A DNA stretch of 62,685 nucleotides from Candidatus Heimdallarchaeota archaeon (GCA_018238545.1 JABCTC010000022.1:1-62685); one strand, 5' to 3'. Positions 8,795 to 18,111 are shown, numbered from the stretch's first letter. The notes: generated by a model from the letters alone, not told the origin. Program-made: numbers and translations.

Positions 8795-11119
8795 ATGAAC
8801 TTTTCATGTTTAAAAACAAGAATTTTAATAATTTCCTTATTACTCTCCTCTATTCCTTTGACACTTGTCACTGGGAATACTTCAGATATTACTCAATCAA
8901 ATGTTTCTTTAGATGCTACGAACAAAGATTGGACTGTTTTAATCTATATGTGTGGAGATAATAATTTGGAATATTTTGCTATGGATGATTTAAACGAACT
9001 TGAAGCAGCTGGAGGCACAACTGCTGATGTTAATGTTGTAGTCATGGTAGATCAAAACACAAAGGATTATCCTGATCCTGTATATGTAAGTGATTGGACA
9101 GATTCACGATACTATGTAATCGAAGGCGATTCTGATCCTAATACATTTACTACTCCTGTCAATACTTCTTTAGGAGAGCAAAATATGGGAGATGGTGCTA
9201 CACTAGAATCTTTTATAGATTGGGGATTAACCAACTTTCCTGCTAACAATACAGCATTAATTATTTGGGATCATGGTGGTGGTTTAGGTGGTATTTGTTG
9301 GGATGATGATGACAATGATTTTCTAACAATTGATGAAGTTGATGATGCTTTAGAAGGTTATTACTTTGACATAATTGCTTTAGATGCTTGTATTATGGGC
9401 CATATAGAAATATTATATGAATTCCAAGATAATTGTGGGACACTAGTATCAAGTCTTTACAACATCCCTGGAGATGGATACCCTTATGATATTATTTTAG
9501 CAGATTTGGTTGCTGATCCAACTCAAACAGCAAGTGAATGGGCAAATACAATTGTCTATGAATATGTAAATTATTACGAATTGCATTCTTCTGCTGACGT
9601 TACTTTATCGGCTTATAATACTACAGCAATAGCAGGAATTGATACACTTGTGAATGATTTTTCACAAGCTTTGATTGCTGCACTACCAACATACTATAGC
9701 TCTATTTACAATGCAATAAATATGGCAGACAGCTATCCTCCAGAATTTGTTTGTGAATTTTATCAATTCATCGAAGAAGTGCAGAGTATAGCTGCTTTTG
9801 GCGTTGGTACAGCTGCAACCAATCTCTTGAACATGCTAGATGATGCATTAATTGCCGTGGATTCAAGTTTGTATACAACACCTTACGGGCTTTGGGTTTT
9901 TCTACCAAGCTTGCCCTATAATTACGTTAATGACTTCTACGTTTTCTCTAATCAAAGTGTAGTCAATAGTTATTCTAACGATTACTATGATCTAGAGTTT
10001 GTTGCTAATACAGACTGGGATAATTTCGTTTATCAATGGAGAGACAAAGTAGACTTTCTTGTTCCTTCAGTCTATGTAGGCTCTTATTATACCGGGACTC
10101 TCACCTATGGGCATATCCAATATATACAAGCTGATTTATCCAATCCTGGAACAGGACTTGCGTACATGGCCACCCTAACAATGGATTCAGATGTAGACTT
10201 TGATTTGTATGCTTTCAATGAAGAAATTTATCTAGGTATGCCAAACGGCATTACGACTTCAAGTACAAATATAGACGATTATCCTGAGGTGTTGATTCTT
10301 CCCATTTCAGGTGTAACTACTGTGTTCTTTATGGTATATGCTTACTCGGGTTCTGGTTCTTACACTTTGACCCTTGAAACAATAGATTATGACGATGATA
10401 TATATGAAGAAAATGACCATCTAAATTATGCTGCTTACTTAGAAATCAATAATGAATATGATCTGATTGCATACGATGACGATTTCTTTGAAATAGAATT
10501 AATCTCTGGTCAAGGTGTTGAAATATTACTGGATTTCAATCCTTCTACAGTCGATTTAGATCTTTATTTGGTTGATGAAGTCGGAACTATTGTTGACTAT
10601 AGTGAAAGCTATTCAACCGATGAATACATAGACTATACCGCAACATACACTGGTTCTTACTTCATCTATGTCAGTTTCTTTGACGGTGAATTGGGTTCAA
10701 GTTATGTTCTTGGTATTTGGTCTGATATTGGTCCAGATGTTTCAAGTATAAACCATGTACCTTTCAATCCTGACTCTGGTGAAAATGTTCAAGTTACATG
10801 TGTCGTTACAGGTCCATATACTATCACTTCTGTTATACTATCTTATTCATATGATGGTGGTTCAACATGGATGAACGTTACTATGTCTGGTGATGTTAAC
10901 GAATATTCTGGTACAATACCAGGTAGTGAAATTGCAGATGATATTCGTTACAAAATTTATGCTACAGATTCAGAAGACAATACTACGGTTACTGCTGTAA
11001 AAACAGTGACATTTGCTACTTCATTCATAGCGTTTCCATGGTTTATGATACCTGTACTACTCGTAGGCTTAGCTTTTATCAATAAGCGTTTCCTTAGAAA
11101 ACTCAGAAATAAGAACTAA
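8795..11119 (+). CDS. Secreted, membrane-anchored C11 (clostripain) family protease
   Basis: The ATG at 8795 is preferred over an upstream TTG at 8741 because it puts a signal peptide (residues 1 to about 27) at the N terminus. The clan CD fold follows: WTVLIYMCGDNNL, then WDHGGG with the catalytic His near 159, and LDACIMG with the catalytic Cys near 199. After the catalytic domain come two beta domains of the bacterial pre-peptidase C-terminal type (DDIYEENDHLNYA...), then an Ig-like domain. A C-terminal helix with a basic KRFLRKLRNK tail anchors the protein to the outer face of the membrane. The enzyme should cleave after Arg or Lys. A T-rich terminator follows. Confidence 0.85.
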   Translation: MNFSCLKTRILIISLLLSSIPLTLVTGNTSDITQSNVSLDATNKDWTVLIYMCGDNNLEYFAMDDLNELEAAGGTTADVNVVVMVDQNTKDYPDPVYVSDWTDSRYYVIEGDSDPNTFTTPVNTSLGEQNMGDGATLESFIDWGLTNFPANNTALIIWDHGGGLGGICWDDDDNDFLTIDEVDDALEGYYFDIIALDACIMGHIEILYEFQDNCGTLVSSLYNIPGDGYPYDIILADLVADPTQTASEWANTIVYEYVNYYELHSSADVTLSAYNTTAIAGIDTLVNDFSQALIAALPTYYSSIYNAINMADSYPPEFVCEFYQFIEEVQSIAAFGVGTAATNLLNMLDDALIAVDSSLYTTPYGLWVFLPSLPYNYVNDFYVFSNQSVVNSYSNDYYDLEFVANTDWDNFVYQWRDKVDFLVPSVYVGSYYTGTLTYGHIQYIQADLSNPGTGLAYMATLTMDSDVDFDLYAFNEEIYLGMPNGITTSSTNIDDYPEVLILPISGVTTVFFMVYAYSGSGSYTLTLETIDYDDDIYEENDHLNYAAYLEINNEYDLIAYDDDFFEIELISGQGVEILLDFNPSTVDLDLYLVDEVGTIVDYSESYSTDEYIDYTATYTGSYFIYVSFFDGELGSSYVLGIWSDIGPDVSSINHVPFNPDSGENVQVTCVVTGPYTITSVILSYSYDGGSTWMNVTMSGDVNEYSGTIPGSEIADDIRYKIYATDSEDNTTVTAVKTVTFATSFIAFPWFMIPVLLVGLAFINKRFLRKLRNKN

Positions 11120-11146
11120 TTTCTTTTTTCTTCTTTTTTTCATTTT
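11120..11146 (+). terminator. T-rich terminator after C11 protease
   Basis: A pyrimidine tract made almost entirely of T begins immediately after the stop codon. The next gene has its own TATA-like AGTTATATAG about 25-35 bp before its ATG at 11186. Confidence 0.5.
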
Positions 11147-11185
11147 CAGTTAAGTTATATAGTACTAATTTATTTTCTTCTTCAG

Positions 11186-12085
11186 ATGACTAGATTGAAG
11201 ATTTTAGGCGTTGATTCAGAAAAATGTATCAAATGTGAAAAGTGTATAACATCTTGTTCTGTTAGACTTTTCTCGGTTCAAAAAGATGGCCTGGAAAAGA
11301 AAATAGTTTATGATGATCCCCATCATTTCTGTTTTAGGTGCGGACATTGTATTTCTATCTGCCCTACAGAAGCAATTTCTTATGAAGGAGAGGATAAAAC
11401 CTATGCTTTTGAAGAGATTGGTCATCCTGAATCTCTAATCAACTATGAAGACCTGATGAAGTATATAAGAGCTAGAAAATCAATAAGAATTTATAAAGAT
11501 AAATCTGTTCCTAAAGAGGAGATTAACCGTGTTTTGGAAGCTATGAGATACTCTCCTAGTGCTAGTAACAGACAAAGTAGACAGTATATAGTTATCACTA
11601 ACAGAAATAAAATTGCTTGGTTGTCTTCAAAGGTTTCAAGTTTGATGGAAAAAACAAGAAGGCTATTGCCTTTACGTTATCTTATAGCTCCTTTCTTAAG
11701 CCCTACCTTACGTAGAAGAATTATGAGCCCAAGAACTAAACGGAGTTTAGAAATGTTCTTTGAAAGAACAGACAAAGGTGACGACATGATATTCTTTAAA
11801 GCTCCAGTTGTTATCATATTATATGCTCCCTCTTACTCAAAAATGACTGGTGTTGATGCTGGAATCGCCATTACTCATGGGATGTTTGCAGCACAATCTC
11901 TCGGTTTGGGAACTTGCTGGATAGGTTTTGCACACGAATATCTTTGGAGAAGTAAGAAAACAAGAAAAGCTCTAGGAATACCTAAAAACCGTAATGTTCA
12001 TGGTGTTTTTGTAATGGGCTACCCAGATATAACATTTGAACGAGCAGCTCCAAGACGTAAATTAAAAGTAAGTTGGAAAGAGTAG
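11186..12085 (+). CDS. Ferredoxin-nitroreductase fusion flavoprotein
   Basis: Residues 1-70 form a 2[4Fe-4S] ferredoxin domain with CxxCxxCxxxC sets at 14/17/20/24 and 49/52/55/59. From about residue 90 a nitroreductase-like FMN domain follows (ARKSIRIYKD, SPSASNRQ, and a late GLGTCWIGFAHEY). This domain order is common in anaerobic archaea and clostridia, where the ferredoxin part delivers electrons to the flavin. The substrate is unknown. The gene stands alone, with a TATA-like element at about 11152-11163. Confidence 0.9.
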   Translation: MTRLKILGVDSEKCIKCEKCITSCSVRLFSVQKDGLEKKIVYDDPHHFCFRCGHCISICPTEAISYEGEDKTYAFEEIGHPESLINYEDLMKYIRARKSIRIYKDKSVPKEEINRVLEAMRYSPSASNRQSRQYIVITNRNKIAWLSSKVSSLMEKTRRLLPLRYLIAPFLSPTLRRRIMSPRTKRSLEMFFERTDKGDDMIFFKAPVVIILYAPSYSKMTGVDAGIAITHGMFAAQSLGLGTCWIGFAHEYLWRSKKTRKALGIPKNRNVHGVFVMGYPDITFERAAPRRKLKVSWKE

Positions 12086-12103
12086 AAAAAATATTCTCTT
12101 TGC

Positions 12104-12208
12104 TTACTCTTCTTTTATTTTGACATTCCCTGTTTTCAGATCAAATATGTGTGTGTCTCTTTTAACTGGGATTTGTACACTGATTTTTTCCAAATCGAGT
12201 CTATACAA
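12104..12208 (-). CDS. Possible 34-residue ORF
   Basis: The minus-strand frame starts at a TTG and ends KTGNVKIKEE-stop, with a GAGGT element just upstream of the TTG. Its translation looks like the C-terminal end of a longer protein, and an in-frame stop lies a few codons before the TTG. It is either a micro-gene or the tail of a decayed gene, and it converges on the nitroreductase gene. Support is weak. Confidence 0.25.
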   Translation of the reverse strand: MYRLDLEKISVQIPVKRDTHIFDLKTGNVKIKEE

Positions 12209-12279
12209 AAGAACCTCGAATCATGATATAATTGCCATAATTATACAAATTTTTACTCTGTCTCGCTAACTGCATAAGC

Positions 12280-12296
12280 GTGAAACTAGGTTTCAC
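12280..12296. terminator. Isolated perfect hairpin
   Basis: GTGAAAC and GTTTCAC form a 7-bp stem with a 3-nt loop, followed by TTTTAT on the plus strand. It could be a terminator-like structure or a protein-binding palindrome. No gene ends immediately upstream on the plus strand. Confidence 0.35.
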
Positions 12297-12384
12297 TTTT
12301 ATCCGTTCAGTTCTTCTAACGAGCATTACTACTACCCTCCTTATTACATTATTTAAACCTAAAAACTCTCTCTGAACCTACATG

Positions 12385-12741
12385 TTAATGCGGAATAAGG
12401 CGGAAAATTCAATCATCATAAAACTTCCAATAATCGTCAAACCAAGGAATTGATTTTATCACATCCTTCTTTGTCTCAAAATCAGTAATTAGAATTGCTT
12501 TTCCTGTACCTCTAATGGTGCTCAAATCTTCTCTGTTTTGGGGATTGATAGCAAATTCAATATTATTGTTTTTTTTAATTTCATTAATTTTTTCTCTTCC
12601 AGCGATACTAACAAACCAACAAGTATCATTGTGATAGATTAAAGCCATAGGTCTGACTCTAGGTTGATTTACATCTGAGGTGGCAAGATACATCAAAGGT
12701 TGAAGTTTCAGATAATCTAGTACATCTTCCAGTTTAGGTTC
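12385..12741 (-). pseudogene. PNPOx-like (FMN split-barrel) remnant
   Basis: The central 95 codons match the pyridoxamine-5'-phosphate-oxidase-like split barrel (YLATSDVNQPRVRPM, then TCWFVSIAGREK, then NNIEFAINP). The frame is open upstream to a TAA at 12742-12744, but the upstream codons (EPKLEDVLDYLKLQP) contain no ATG or GTG, so the expected N-terminal helix is coded without a normal start. At the other end a TGA at 12409-12411 interrupts the expected DD-x-x-F-x-L-I ending, whose codons continue to a stop at 12385. Both ends therefore look damaged. A start at the internal ATG (12696) would give a shortened protein. Confidence 0.5.
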
Positions 12742-13032
12742 TTAATTAAATGAACACTAATATGCCTTTTTCTCTACTTGATTAGCTGTTCAACTCATAA
12801 CTCAATCACGAATGTGTTGTTAATGCTCTCGCTCTCTTAGACTTAATCTAGAATTATTTACCATATTATTTCTCGGAAATGCTTCTGTGAATCTTGAAAC
12901 GTCTTTAAATGCCAGAATAGTCCCGACAATAAGCGAATTACTATTGTATTATTCACGTAAGATTCCATGCACGTTTTTTCACATTTTAGAGAAACTTTAT
13001 TATTACTCAGTACAATTTGTTAGTTGAACAAA
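12742..13032. other. Intergenic region upstream of DUF1028 gene
   Basis: About 290 bp of AT-rich DNA with no supported gene and no tRNA-like fold. AACTTTATTATT near 12992-13003 is a plausible TATA element for the gene starting at 13033. Confidence 0.45.
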
Positions 13033-13896
13033 ATGACATTTTCAATAGTTGCTTATGATCCTGAAAGAAAGGAATGGGGAGTAGCTGTCCAATCAAAATT
13101 CATAGCTGTTGGTAGTATTGTACCATGGGCGAAATCTGGTGTTGGAGCTATCGCAACTCAAGCTTGGGCCAACACAAGTTATGGTCCAAAAGGTCTTGCG
13201 TTACTGGAGCAAGGATTGACAGCAGAAGACGTAATTTCCTCACTGACAAAGCAAGACGAGAAGAGAGAAGATAGACAGGTAGGTATAGTTGATTCCTATG
13301 GCAATGCTGCTTCATTTACTGGCTCAAGATGCTTTGATTGGGCTGGACATATTGTAGGGGAAAATTACTCTTGTCAGGGAAATATATTGGTTTCTGAGGA
13401 TACAGTTTTTGCAATGTCACAAGCTTATCGTGAAACTAAAGGTGATTTAGCTATCAAGCTGCTTACTGCTCTAGAAGAAGGTCAAGAAGCTGGTGGAGAT
13501 AGCAGAGGTAAACAATCAGCTGCTATACTTATTATGAAGGAAGAAGGAGCATATGATGGTAGAACTGACAAATACGTCGATGTAAGAGTTGATGAACATG
13601 AACACCCCATTAAGGAACTTAGAAGAGTCTTTGAGCTCTATAATCTTTCATTGCTTAAACGAGATGATCCTGATGATAAAGTAAAACTGGAAGGGGATGT
13701 CATGAAAGCAATAAAGGAAGTTCTCAAAGCAGATGGTTTCTATGAAAAGGATGTTGACTCTAAATACGATACTTACACTAAAGAAGCTCTGCAGAAATGG
13801 ATGCACACAAATAATTTTGAAGTTAAAGAAAGGGAAGATAATTATATGTGGGGAGCAGTTTATCGTTATATCGAAAAGAGAAAAGAAGAACTCTAA
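13033..13896 (+). CDS. DUF1028 family protein (Ntn-hydrolase-like) with C-terminal helical domain
   Basis: The N terminus MTFSIVAYDPERKEWGVAVQ and the following ...VGAIATQAWAN are diagnostic of DUF1028, a family with an Ntn-hydrolase-type fold. The ATG at 13033 is preferred to a TTG at 13024 because it places Thr2 at the mature N terminus as in relatives. Residues from about 215 form a separate domain ending in a segment like the peptidoglycan-binding type-1 fold (DVDSKYDTYTKEALQKWM). That extension occurs in some DUF1028 proteins; its ligand is unknown. The Nudix gene follows 39 bp downstream and may be cotranscribed. Confidence 0.8.
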   Translation: MTFSIVAYDPERKEWGVAVQSKFIAVGSIVPWAKSGVGAIATQAWANTSYGPKGLALLEQGLTAEDVISSLTKQDEKREDRQVGIVDSYGNAASFTGSRCFDWAGHIVGENYSCQGNILVSEDTVFAMSQAYRETKGDLAIKLLTALEEGQEAGGDSRGKQSAAILIMKEEGAYDGRTDKYVDVRVDEHEHPIKELRRVFELYNLSLLKRDDPDDKVKLEGDVMKAIKEVLKADGFYEKDVDSKYDTYTKEALQKWMHTNNFEVKEREDNYMWGAVYRYIEKRKEEL

Positions 13897-13935
13897 AGAT
13901 ATGAGTTTATTTAGTTAAAACTGAATGTGATTAAT

Positions 13936-14385
13936 ATGAAATATAGAGCACCAATTCAAGTTCTTGTTTATCCCTTCAAACAATCAGAAGAGAAGATAGA
14001 ATTTCTCTTGCTAAAAAGAACAGAAGAGCGTGGAGGATTTTGGCAAGGTGTCACCGGGCATACAGAGAGAGGTGAGAAAACAATTGATGTTGCAAAACGT
14101 AAATTGCTCGAAGAAACAAGCTTCATCCCAAATTTCATTTTTCAAACTGAATGTTCATACACTATAGGTATCGGAGAAGAAATGAAGAATCAATACCCAC
14201 CTGATGTTACTGAATTAACAGAATTTGTTTTTCTCGCAAGAATTGATCAAGAAGATTATCCAAAAATAGATTCACTAGAGCATGGTGAGTGGAAATGGTG
14301 TTCTTGTGAAGAAGCATTAAAACTCTTAAAGTGGGAAGAAAACAAGAAGGCACTTGAATACTGTTATGATTTGTTAAAAGAATAG
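13936..14385 (+). CDS. Nudix hydrolase (NudB-like) with altered Nudix box
   Basis: The protein has about 149 residues and a Nudix box beginning GHTERGE and continuing to KLLEETSF, preceded by GGFWQGVTG. The arrangement resembles dihydroneopterin-triphosphate pyrophosphatases (NudB) and other small nucleotide pyrophosphatases. The box has Lys where the consensus REUXEE has its first Glu, a magnesium ligand in MutT, and Ser in place of the last Gly. The ATG at 13936 is chosen over GTG at 13927, since GTGATT is the ribosome-binding element. A hairpin terminator follows at about 14396. Confidence 0.75.
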   Translation: MKYRAPIQVLVYPFKQSEEKIEFLLLKRTEERGGFWQGVTGHTERGEKTIDVAKRKLLEETSFIPNFIFQTECSYTIGIGEEMKNQYPPDVTELTEFVFLARIDQEDYPKIDSLEHGEWKWCSCEEALKLLKWEENKKALEYCYDLLKE

Positions 14386-14395
14386 TAAAAATTGC

Positions 14396-14440
14396 AAAAA
14401 AAAGTGTAGGAAGTTAAAACACCTAATTTTCGCTTTTTTT
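14396..14440 (+). terminator. Hairpin plus T-tract after Nudix gene
   Basis: An A-run followed by G (14396-14404) pairs with CTTTTTTT (14432-14439). TAGG and CCTA can pair inside. The structure starts about ten bases after the stop codon. Confidence 0.5.
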
Positions 14441-14475
14441 GAAAGATTTCATTTTGTTAAACAAAGTATAATCTA

Positions 14476-14486
14476 TTTTTATATAT
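14476..14486 (+). promoter_or_regulatory. TATA-like promoter element
   Basis: TTTTTATATAT lies about 30 bp upstream of the ATG at 14517, the archaeal TATA distance for a nearly leaderless transcript. Confidence 0.4.
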
Positions 14487-14516
14487 CTGTTAGAGTATTC
14501 TTATTAGAAGATAATA

Positions 14517-15278
14517 ATGAATAATTCACCTAATAAAGAAATGTTGATTGAAGCTATCTCTACTGTCAAGATATACGAGAGTTACCGTGTTCAGAAATTG
14601 TGGGGAATTGCTTTAATTAGTATACCTTTTATCAATATTCTATTCGTTATATTATTTGAAACAACCAATCTACTATCTAGAAATTCAGAATTGATATACT
14701 TGATATCTCATTCAGTATTAATAGCCATTGTCATTGGCATTTTTTGCTATAATTTGATACGAACAAAGAAATTTAAGATAAAAAACAGTAAGATTGTATC
14801 TACATATTATGTGGTTTTGGGGATAGCATTACTACTAATATTCTACTTTTTTGCAATTAATTTCATGTTTACGGAATATTTGGAACACTACAGTCGTTCG
14901 ATTGATGGGCCATACAATAGTTTCCCATTTATATTGTTTGGTTATCCCATCCCTATTGAATCAGTACTTTCTCCTCATTATACATATGTTTACTGGGGAG
15001 ATAACATAGCTTTTTTAGCAAGTTATTTTCTCCTACGTTATAGTATAAAAGAATGTAAATTCAAAGAACTGCTTTATAGCACTATTTTCTTCTTCATTTT
15101 CGATATTTTGTCGTATATATTTGATGCATTTGTCTTTAAAACAGAAGTTTTTGGTAATGGAATTTTTCTTGTTGTACCAAGTTTTATTGCAATGTTATGT
15201 GGAATATATTCCATAAGAAGAGCTTATAAGACTTTAAATAAGCAGTCTAACTTGAATTTAAGTGATATCAATGGCTAA
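14517..15278 (+). CDS. Polytopic membrane protein of unknown function
   Basis: The protein has 253 residues and about six predicted membrane helices, with a short polar N terminus and a basic loop (RTKKFKIKNSK) after the second helix. No family was recognised. The next gene, a winged-helix regulator, begins inside its last codons (ATGGCTAA overlap), so the two are translationally coupled. This suggests a membrane protein with its own dedicated regulator, a recurring layout in this window. Confidence 0.65.
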   Translation: MNNSPNKEMLIEAISTVKIYESYRVQKLWGIALISIPFINILFVILFETTNLLSRNSELIYLISHSVLIAIVIGIFCYNLIRTKKFKIKNSKIVSTYYVVLGIALLLIFYFFAINFMFTEYLEHYSRSIDGPYNSFPFILFGYPIPIESVLSPHYTYVYWGDNIAFLASYFLLRYSIKECKFKELLYSTIFFFIFDILSYIFDAFVFKTEVFGNGIFLVVPSFIAMLCGIYSIRRAYKTLNKQSNLNLSDING

Positions 15279-15591
15279 AGAAGATAGGAAAGAGATAACG
15301 CTTCCTCCATTACATGAAATCTTTTCTTTCTCTGTCCGTTTTAATATCATGTTAATACTTCATGTTCATAAGAAGATTGATTTTACAAAGTTGCAAAAAT
15401 TGCTGAATTTAACATCAGGAAACTTATCTCATCATCTTAGCAAGCTTTCAGAAAATGGATTTATTACCACTAATAAAATGCTTTTTTCAGCACGTCCAAC
15501 AAGTATCATCCACATAACTGAAAAAGGAAAAGAGAGTTTTGCTTTGTATCTAATGCAGTTCAAATCTATTTTAGACGATATTGAGTTTTAA
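15271..15591 (+). CDS. Winged-helix transcriptional regulator
   Basis: The 106-residue protein is a single winged-helix domain (FSFSVRFNIMLILHV, then FTKLQKLLNLTSGNLSHHLSKLSENGFI, then a wing with ITEKGKESF), like small ArsR/MarR-type archaeal regulators. The start is the ATG at 15271, which overlaps the upstream stop by eight bases; the GTGAT at 15262 is its ribosome-binding element. It probably regulates the upstream membrane-protein gene. The effector is unknown. Confidence 0.75.
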   Translation: MAKEDRKEITLPPLHEIFSFSVRFNIMLILHVHKKIDFTKLQKLLNLTSGNLSHHLSKLSENGFITTNKMLFSARPTSIIHITEKGKESFALYLMQFKSILDDIEF

Positions 15592-15620
15592 GTAAATATG
15601 ATGTTCTATTAGTTACAGAA

Positions 15621-16421
15621 CTAGAGAATACTTGTCAAAAATGGTTCTATGAAATTGTCAAGAAACATCATAAAGACAAAACCTGCTACTAAACCATAGG
15701 TTGACATTCTAGAATAACCTTTATCAGTTCGGTGGGTTTCAGGTATTATTTCGTCAGCAACAACAAAGATCATTGCTCCTGCCGCAAAAGCCATTCCAAA
15801 TCCTAAGAAAAATTTTGCAATCCCAACAGCTGCAACACCAATAAAGGCTCCAAGGGGCTCTACTAATCCTGATAAAGTTGCAATAAGGAAAGCTTTTCGT
15901 TTTGTGTAACCTTCCTTCAGTAAAGGCATTGCTACGGCTGTTCCTTCAGGTATATTCTGTAAACCAATAGCTATAGCAACAATTAAACCTGTTACAATAT
16001 TTTCTCCGCCTTGCCCAAAACTTACACCCACCGCCAAACCTTCTGGAAAATTGTGTATTGTTATAGCAATAACAAATAGCCATGTTGCAGCTAATCTTTT
16101 GGAAACCCTACCTTCTGGACCTTTGACAAAATGCTTATGTGGGGTCCATTTATCAACCAGTGCGATAAAAAGCACACCAACTATTAATCCTCCACTTACA
16201 ACCCACACTCCTCCACCTTCATTAGCTGGAAGACCAAGGGCAGGGACAAGTAAACTAAACGCAGAAGCAGCTAACATCACCCCTGCTGCAAAACCTAGAA
16301 GTATATCTAAAGCTTTTTCTGATATGTCTTTAAGGAAGAACACTGGAAGCGCTCCTAATCCTGTAGCTAATCCAGCTGCAAGGGAAGCAATAGTCCCCCA
16401 AAGTATTATCGACCAATCCAT
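15621..16421 (-). CDS. ZIP family divalent metal transporter
   Basis: The protein has about eight membrane helices. The metal-site motifs of the ZIP family are present: HNFPEG in helix IV and QNIPEG in helix V, with the usual GVSFG spacing. Substrates are usually zinc, iron or manganese. The start at 16421 (MDWSIILWG) puts the first helix at the N terminus; an ATG at 16460 would add 13 residues. It converges on the winged-helix gene and diverges from the M17 aminopeptidase gene. Confidence 0.9.
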   Translation of the reverse strand: MDWSIILWGTIASLAAGLATGLGALPVFFLKDISEKALDILLGFAAGVMLAASAFSLLVPALGLPANEGGGVWVVSGGLIVGVLFIALVDKWTPHKHFVKGPEGRVSKRLAATWLFVIAITIHNFPEGLAVGVSFGQGGENIVTGLIVAIAIGLQNIPEGTAVAMPLLKEGYTKRKAFLIATLSGLVEPLGAFIGVAAVGIAKFFLGFGMAFAAGAMIFVVADEIIPETHRTDKGYSRMSTYGLVAGFVFMMFLDNFIEPFLTSIL

Positions 16422-16559
16422 TTTGATCACATGACTAGTAACTAACAATATAGCAGCCACAACTTCCTTAATAACTTAACTTCTGCCAATTATTTGTTTA
16501 ATTGATAAAGGCAAAAATTTTTTTATCCCTTAAAGATATTTTACTTAGTAATTGTGATT

Positions 16560-18059
16560 ATGATGAAAATTTCTACATTAAATAAATATCTTAGCGAATT
16601 TGATATTCCTCTGGCGATTGTAGGTGTTTTAGAGAATCCAAAGGAAGATCCAATTATATATGATGAACAAGGCAAACTTTGGAAAATTATTCAAGAAACT
16701 GTAGAACTTGGTGACTTCAAAGGTAAAAAGGGCGATCTCACAGTTGTCTATTCGAAAGGACAAATCGGTCCAAAGAGAATATTACTAGTTGGACTTGGGA
16801 AAGCAGAGAAAATAACCCTCGAAAGCATAAGAGAAGTTTTAGGAAATGCTTCTAGAAAAGCTAGAGATCTCGACGTAAAGAAAGTAGGGATTTGTGTAGA
16901 TATCTTCAACCGTGGTGATTTTACTGTTTCTGAACTATCTGAAGCACTTGTGCAAGGTATTGCTTTAGGAAGTTTCCAAGATATTGAATATCGAACAAAG
17001 GACCTAGAAAAATACAAGTTCATAGAGGAGTTAATCCTTTTCAGCCCTGATTACTCAATAGATGAAATGAAATCTGGAGCAGATAGTGGGCAAACCATCA
17101 GTGAAGCTGTTAACTTATGCCGCAAACTTGCTTGGGGACCAGCTAACTTCATCACTCCTACTAGACTTGCAGAAGAAGCTAAAAAACTTGAAGAACATGG
17201 TGTTAAAACAACTATAATAAATCGAAAAGAAGCTGAAGAAATTGGTCTAGGTAGCTATTTGGCGGTTGCAAAGGGAACCGAAGAGCCTCCTAAATTCATC
17301 ATCATGGACTATGGTTCAGAAAAACAAGATGTGGAAACAGTAGCTTTGATTGGCAAAGCTATCACATTTGATAGTGGTGGGATAAGCATCAAGCCTGGTC
17401 AGAACATGGAAAAGATGAAAGCCGATATGACTGGAGGAGCAGTAGTTATAGGCGCTATGAATGCTGTTGCTAAACTAGGTTTAGATTTGCATGTTGTAGC
17501 GATTGTTCCTGCAACTGACAATATGCCCTCTGGGAAAGCTTACCATCCTGGAGATATAATAAAAAGCTATAGCGGTCAAACTATAGAAGTGATAAATACT
17601 GATGCAGAAGGAAGAATGGTTCTAGCAGATGCCTTGACTTATGCTGCTAAACATTATCAACCAAAAGCTATGTTTGATTTTGCAACTCTAACTGGAGCAA
17701 TGATGATAGCATTAGGCGAACATGCAATAGGTTATTTCTCCAATCATGATTTCGTAGTTGAAAAACTAGAAAATGCTTCGAAAACAAGTGGAGAAAGAAT
17801 CTGGAGAATGCCTCTATGGGAAGTATATGATCAACAATTAAAGAGCGATGTAGCTGATATGAAACATACTGGTGGAAGACCAGCTGGATCTATTACTGCA
17901 GCTAGATTTCTAAGTAAGTTTACTATGGAAGTGCCTTGGGCGCATCTAGATATTGCAGGAGCAATGGAACAAAGTAGTGATAAAGACTATAATCCAAAGG
18001 GAAGCAAAGGTCCTGGAGTTAGATTAATCGTTGATTTGTTAAGAAACTGGAAAGCGTGA
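16560..18059 (+). CDS. pepA: Leucyl aminopeptidase, M17 family
   Basis: The roughly 500-residue protein has the M17 C-terminal catalytic domain: GKAITFDSGGISIKP (metal and catalytic Lys), KADMTGGA, and NTDAEGRMVLADAL near residues 345-358. The N-terminal macro-like domain is also present. The enzyme removes N-terminal residues such as leucine from peptides in the cytosol and uses two metal ions. The start is the ATG at 16560 or 16563; the preceding GTGATT is ribosome-binding sequence. A terminator hairpin follows at 18062. Confidence 0.93.
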   Translation: MMKISTLNKYLSEFDIPLAIVGVLENPKEDPIIYDEQGKLWKIIQETVELGDFKGKKGDLTVVYSKGQIGPKRILLVGLGKAEKITLESIREVLGNASRKARDLDVKKVGICVDIFNRGDFTVSELSEALVQGIALGSFQDIEYRTKDLEKYKFIEELILFSPDYSIDEMKSGADSGQTISEAVNLCRKLAWGPANFITPTRLAEEAKKLEEHGVKTTIINRKEAEEIGLGSYLAVAKGTEEPPKFIIMDYGSEKQDVETVALIGKAITFDSGGISIKPGQNMEKMKADMTGGAVVIGAMNAVAKLGLDLHVVAIVPATDNMPSGKAYHPGDIIKSYSGQTIEVINTDAEGRMVLADALTYAAKHYQPKAMFDFATLTGAMMIALGEHAIGYFSNHDFVVEKLENASKTSGERIWRMPLWEVYDQQLKSDVADMKHTGGRPAGSITAARFLSKFTMEVPWAHLDIAGAMEQSSDKDYNPKGSKGPGVRLIVDLLRNWKA

Positions 18060-18061
18060 AG

Positions 18062-18079
18062 TTAACTCCATTGAGTTAA
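18062..18079 (+). terminator. Hairpin terminator after aminopeptidase
   Basis: TTAACTC-CATT-GAGTTAA forms a perfect 7-bp stem three bases after the stop codon and is followed by TTTTATT. Flanking GAAGTTAA and TTAACTTC could form an alternative longer pairing. Confidence 0.5.
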
Positions 18080-18111
18080 TTTTATTAACTTCTTCCCTCT
18101 ATTTTCTTATT

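Larger units (their letters stand above)
12086..12384. other. Gene-poor interval
   Basis: About 300 bp with no long reading frame. It holds a possible 34-codon minus-strand frame (12104-12208), a strong hairpin at 12280-12296, and AT-rich DNA. No tRNA-like T-loop or cloverleaf was seen. Confidence 0.5.
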
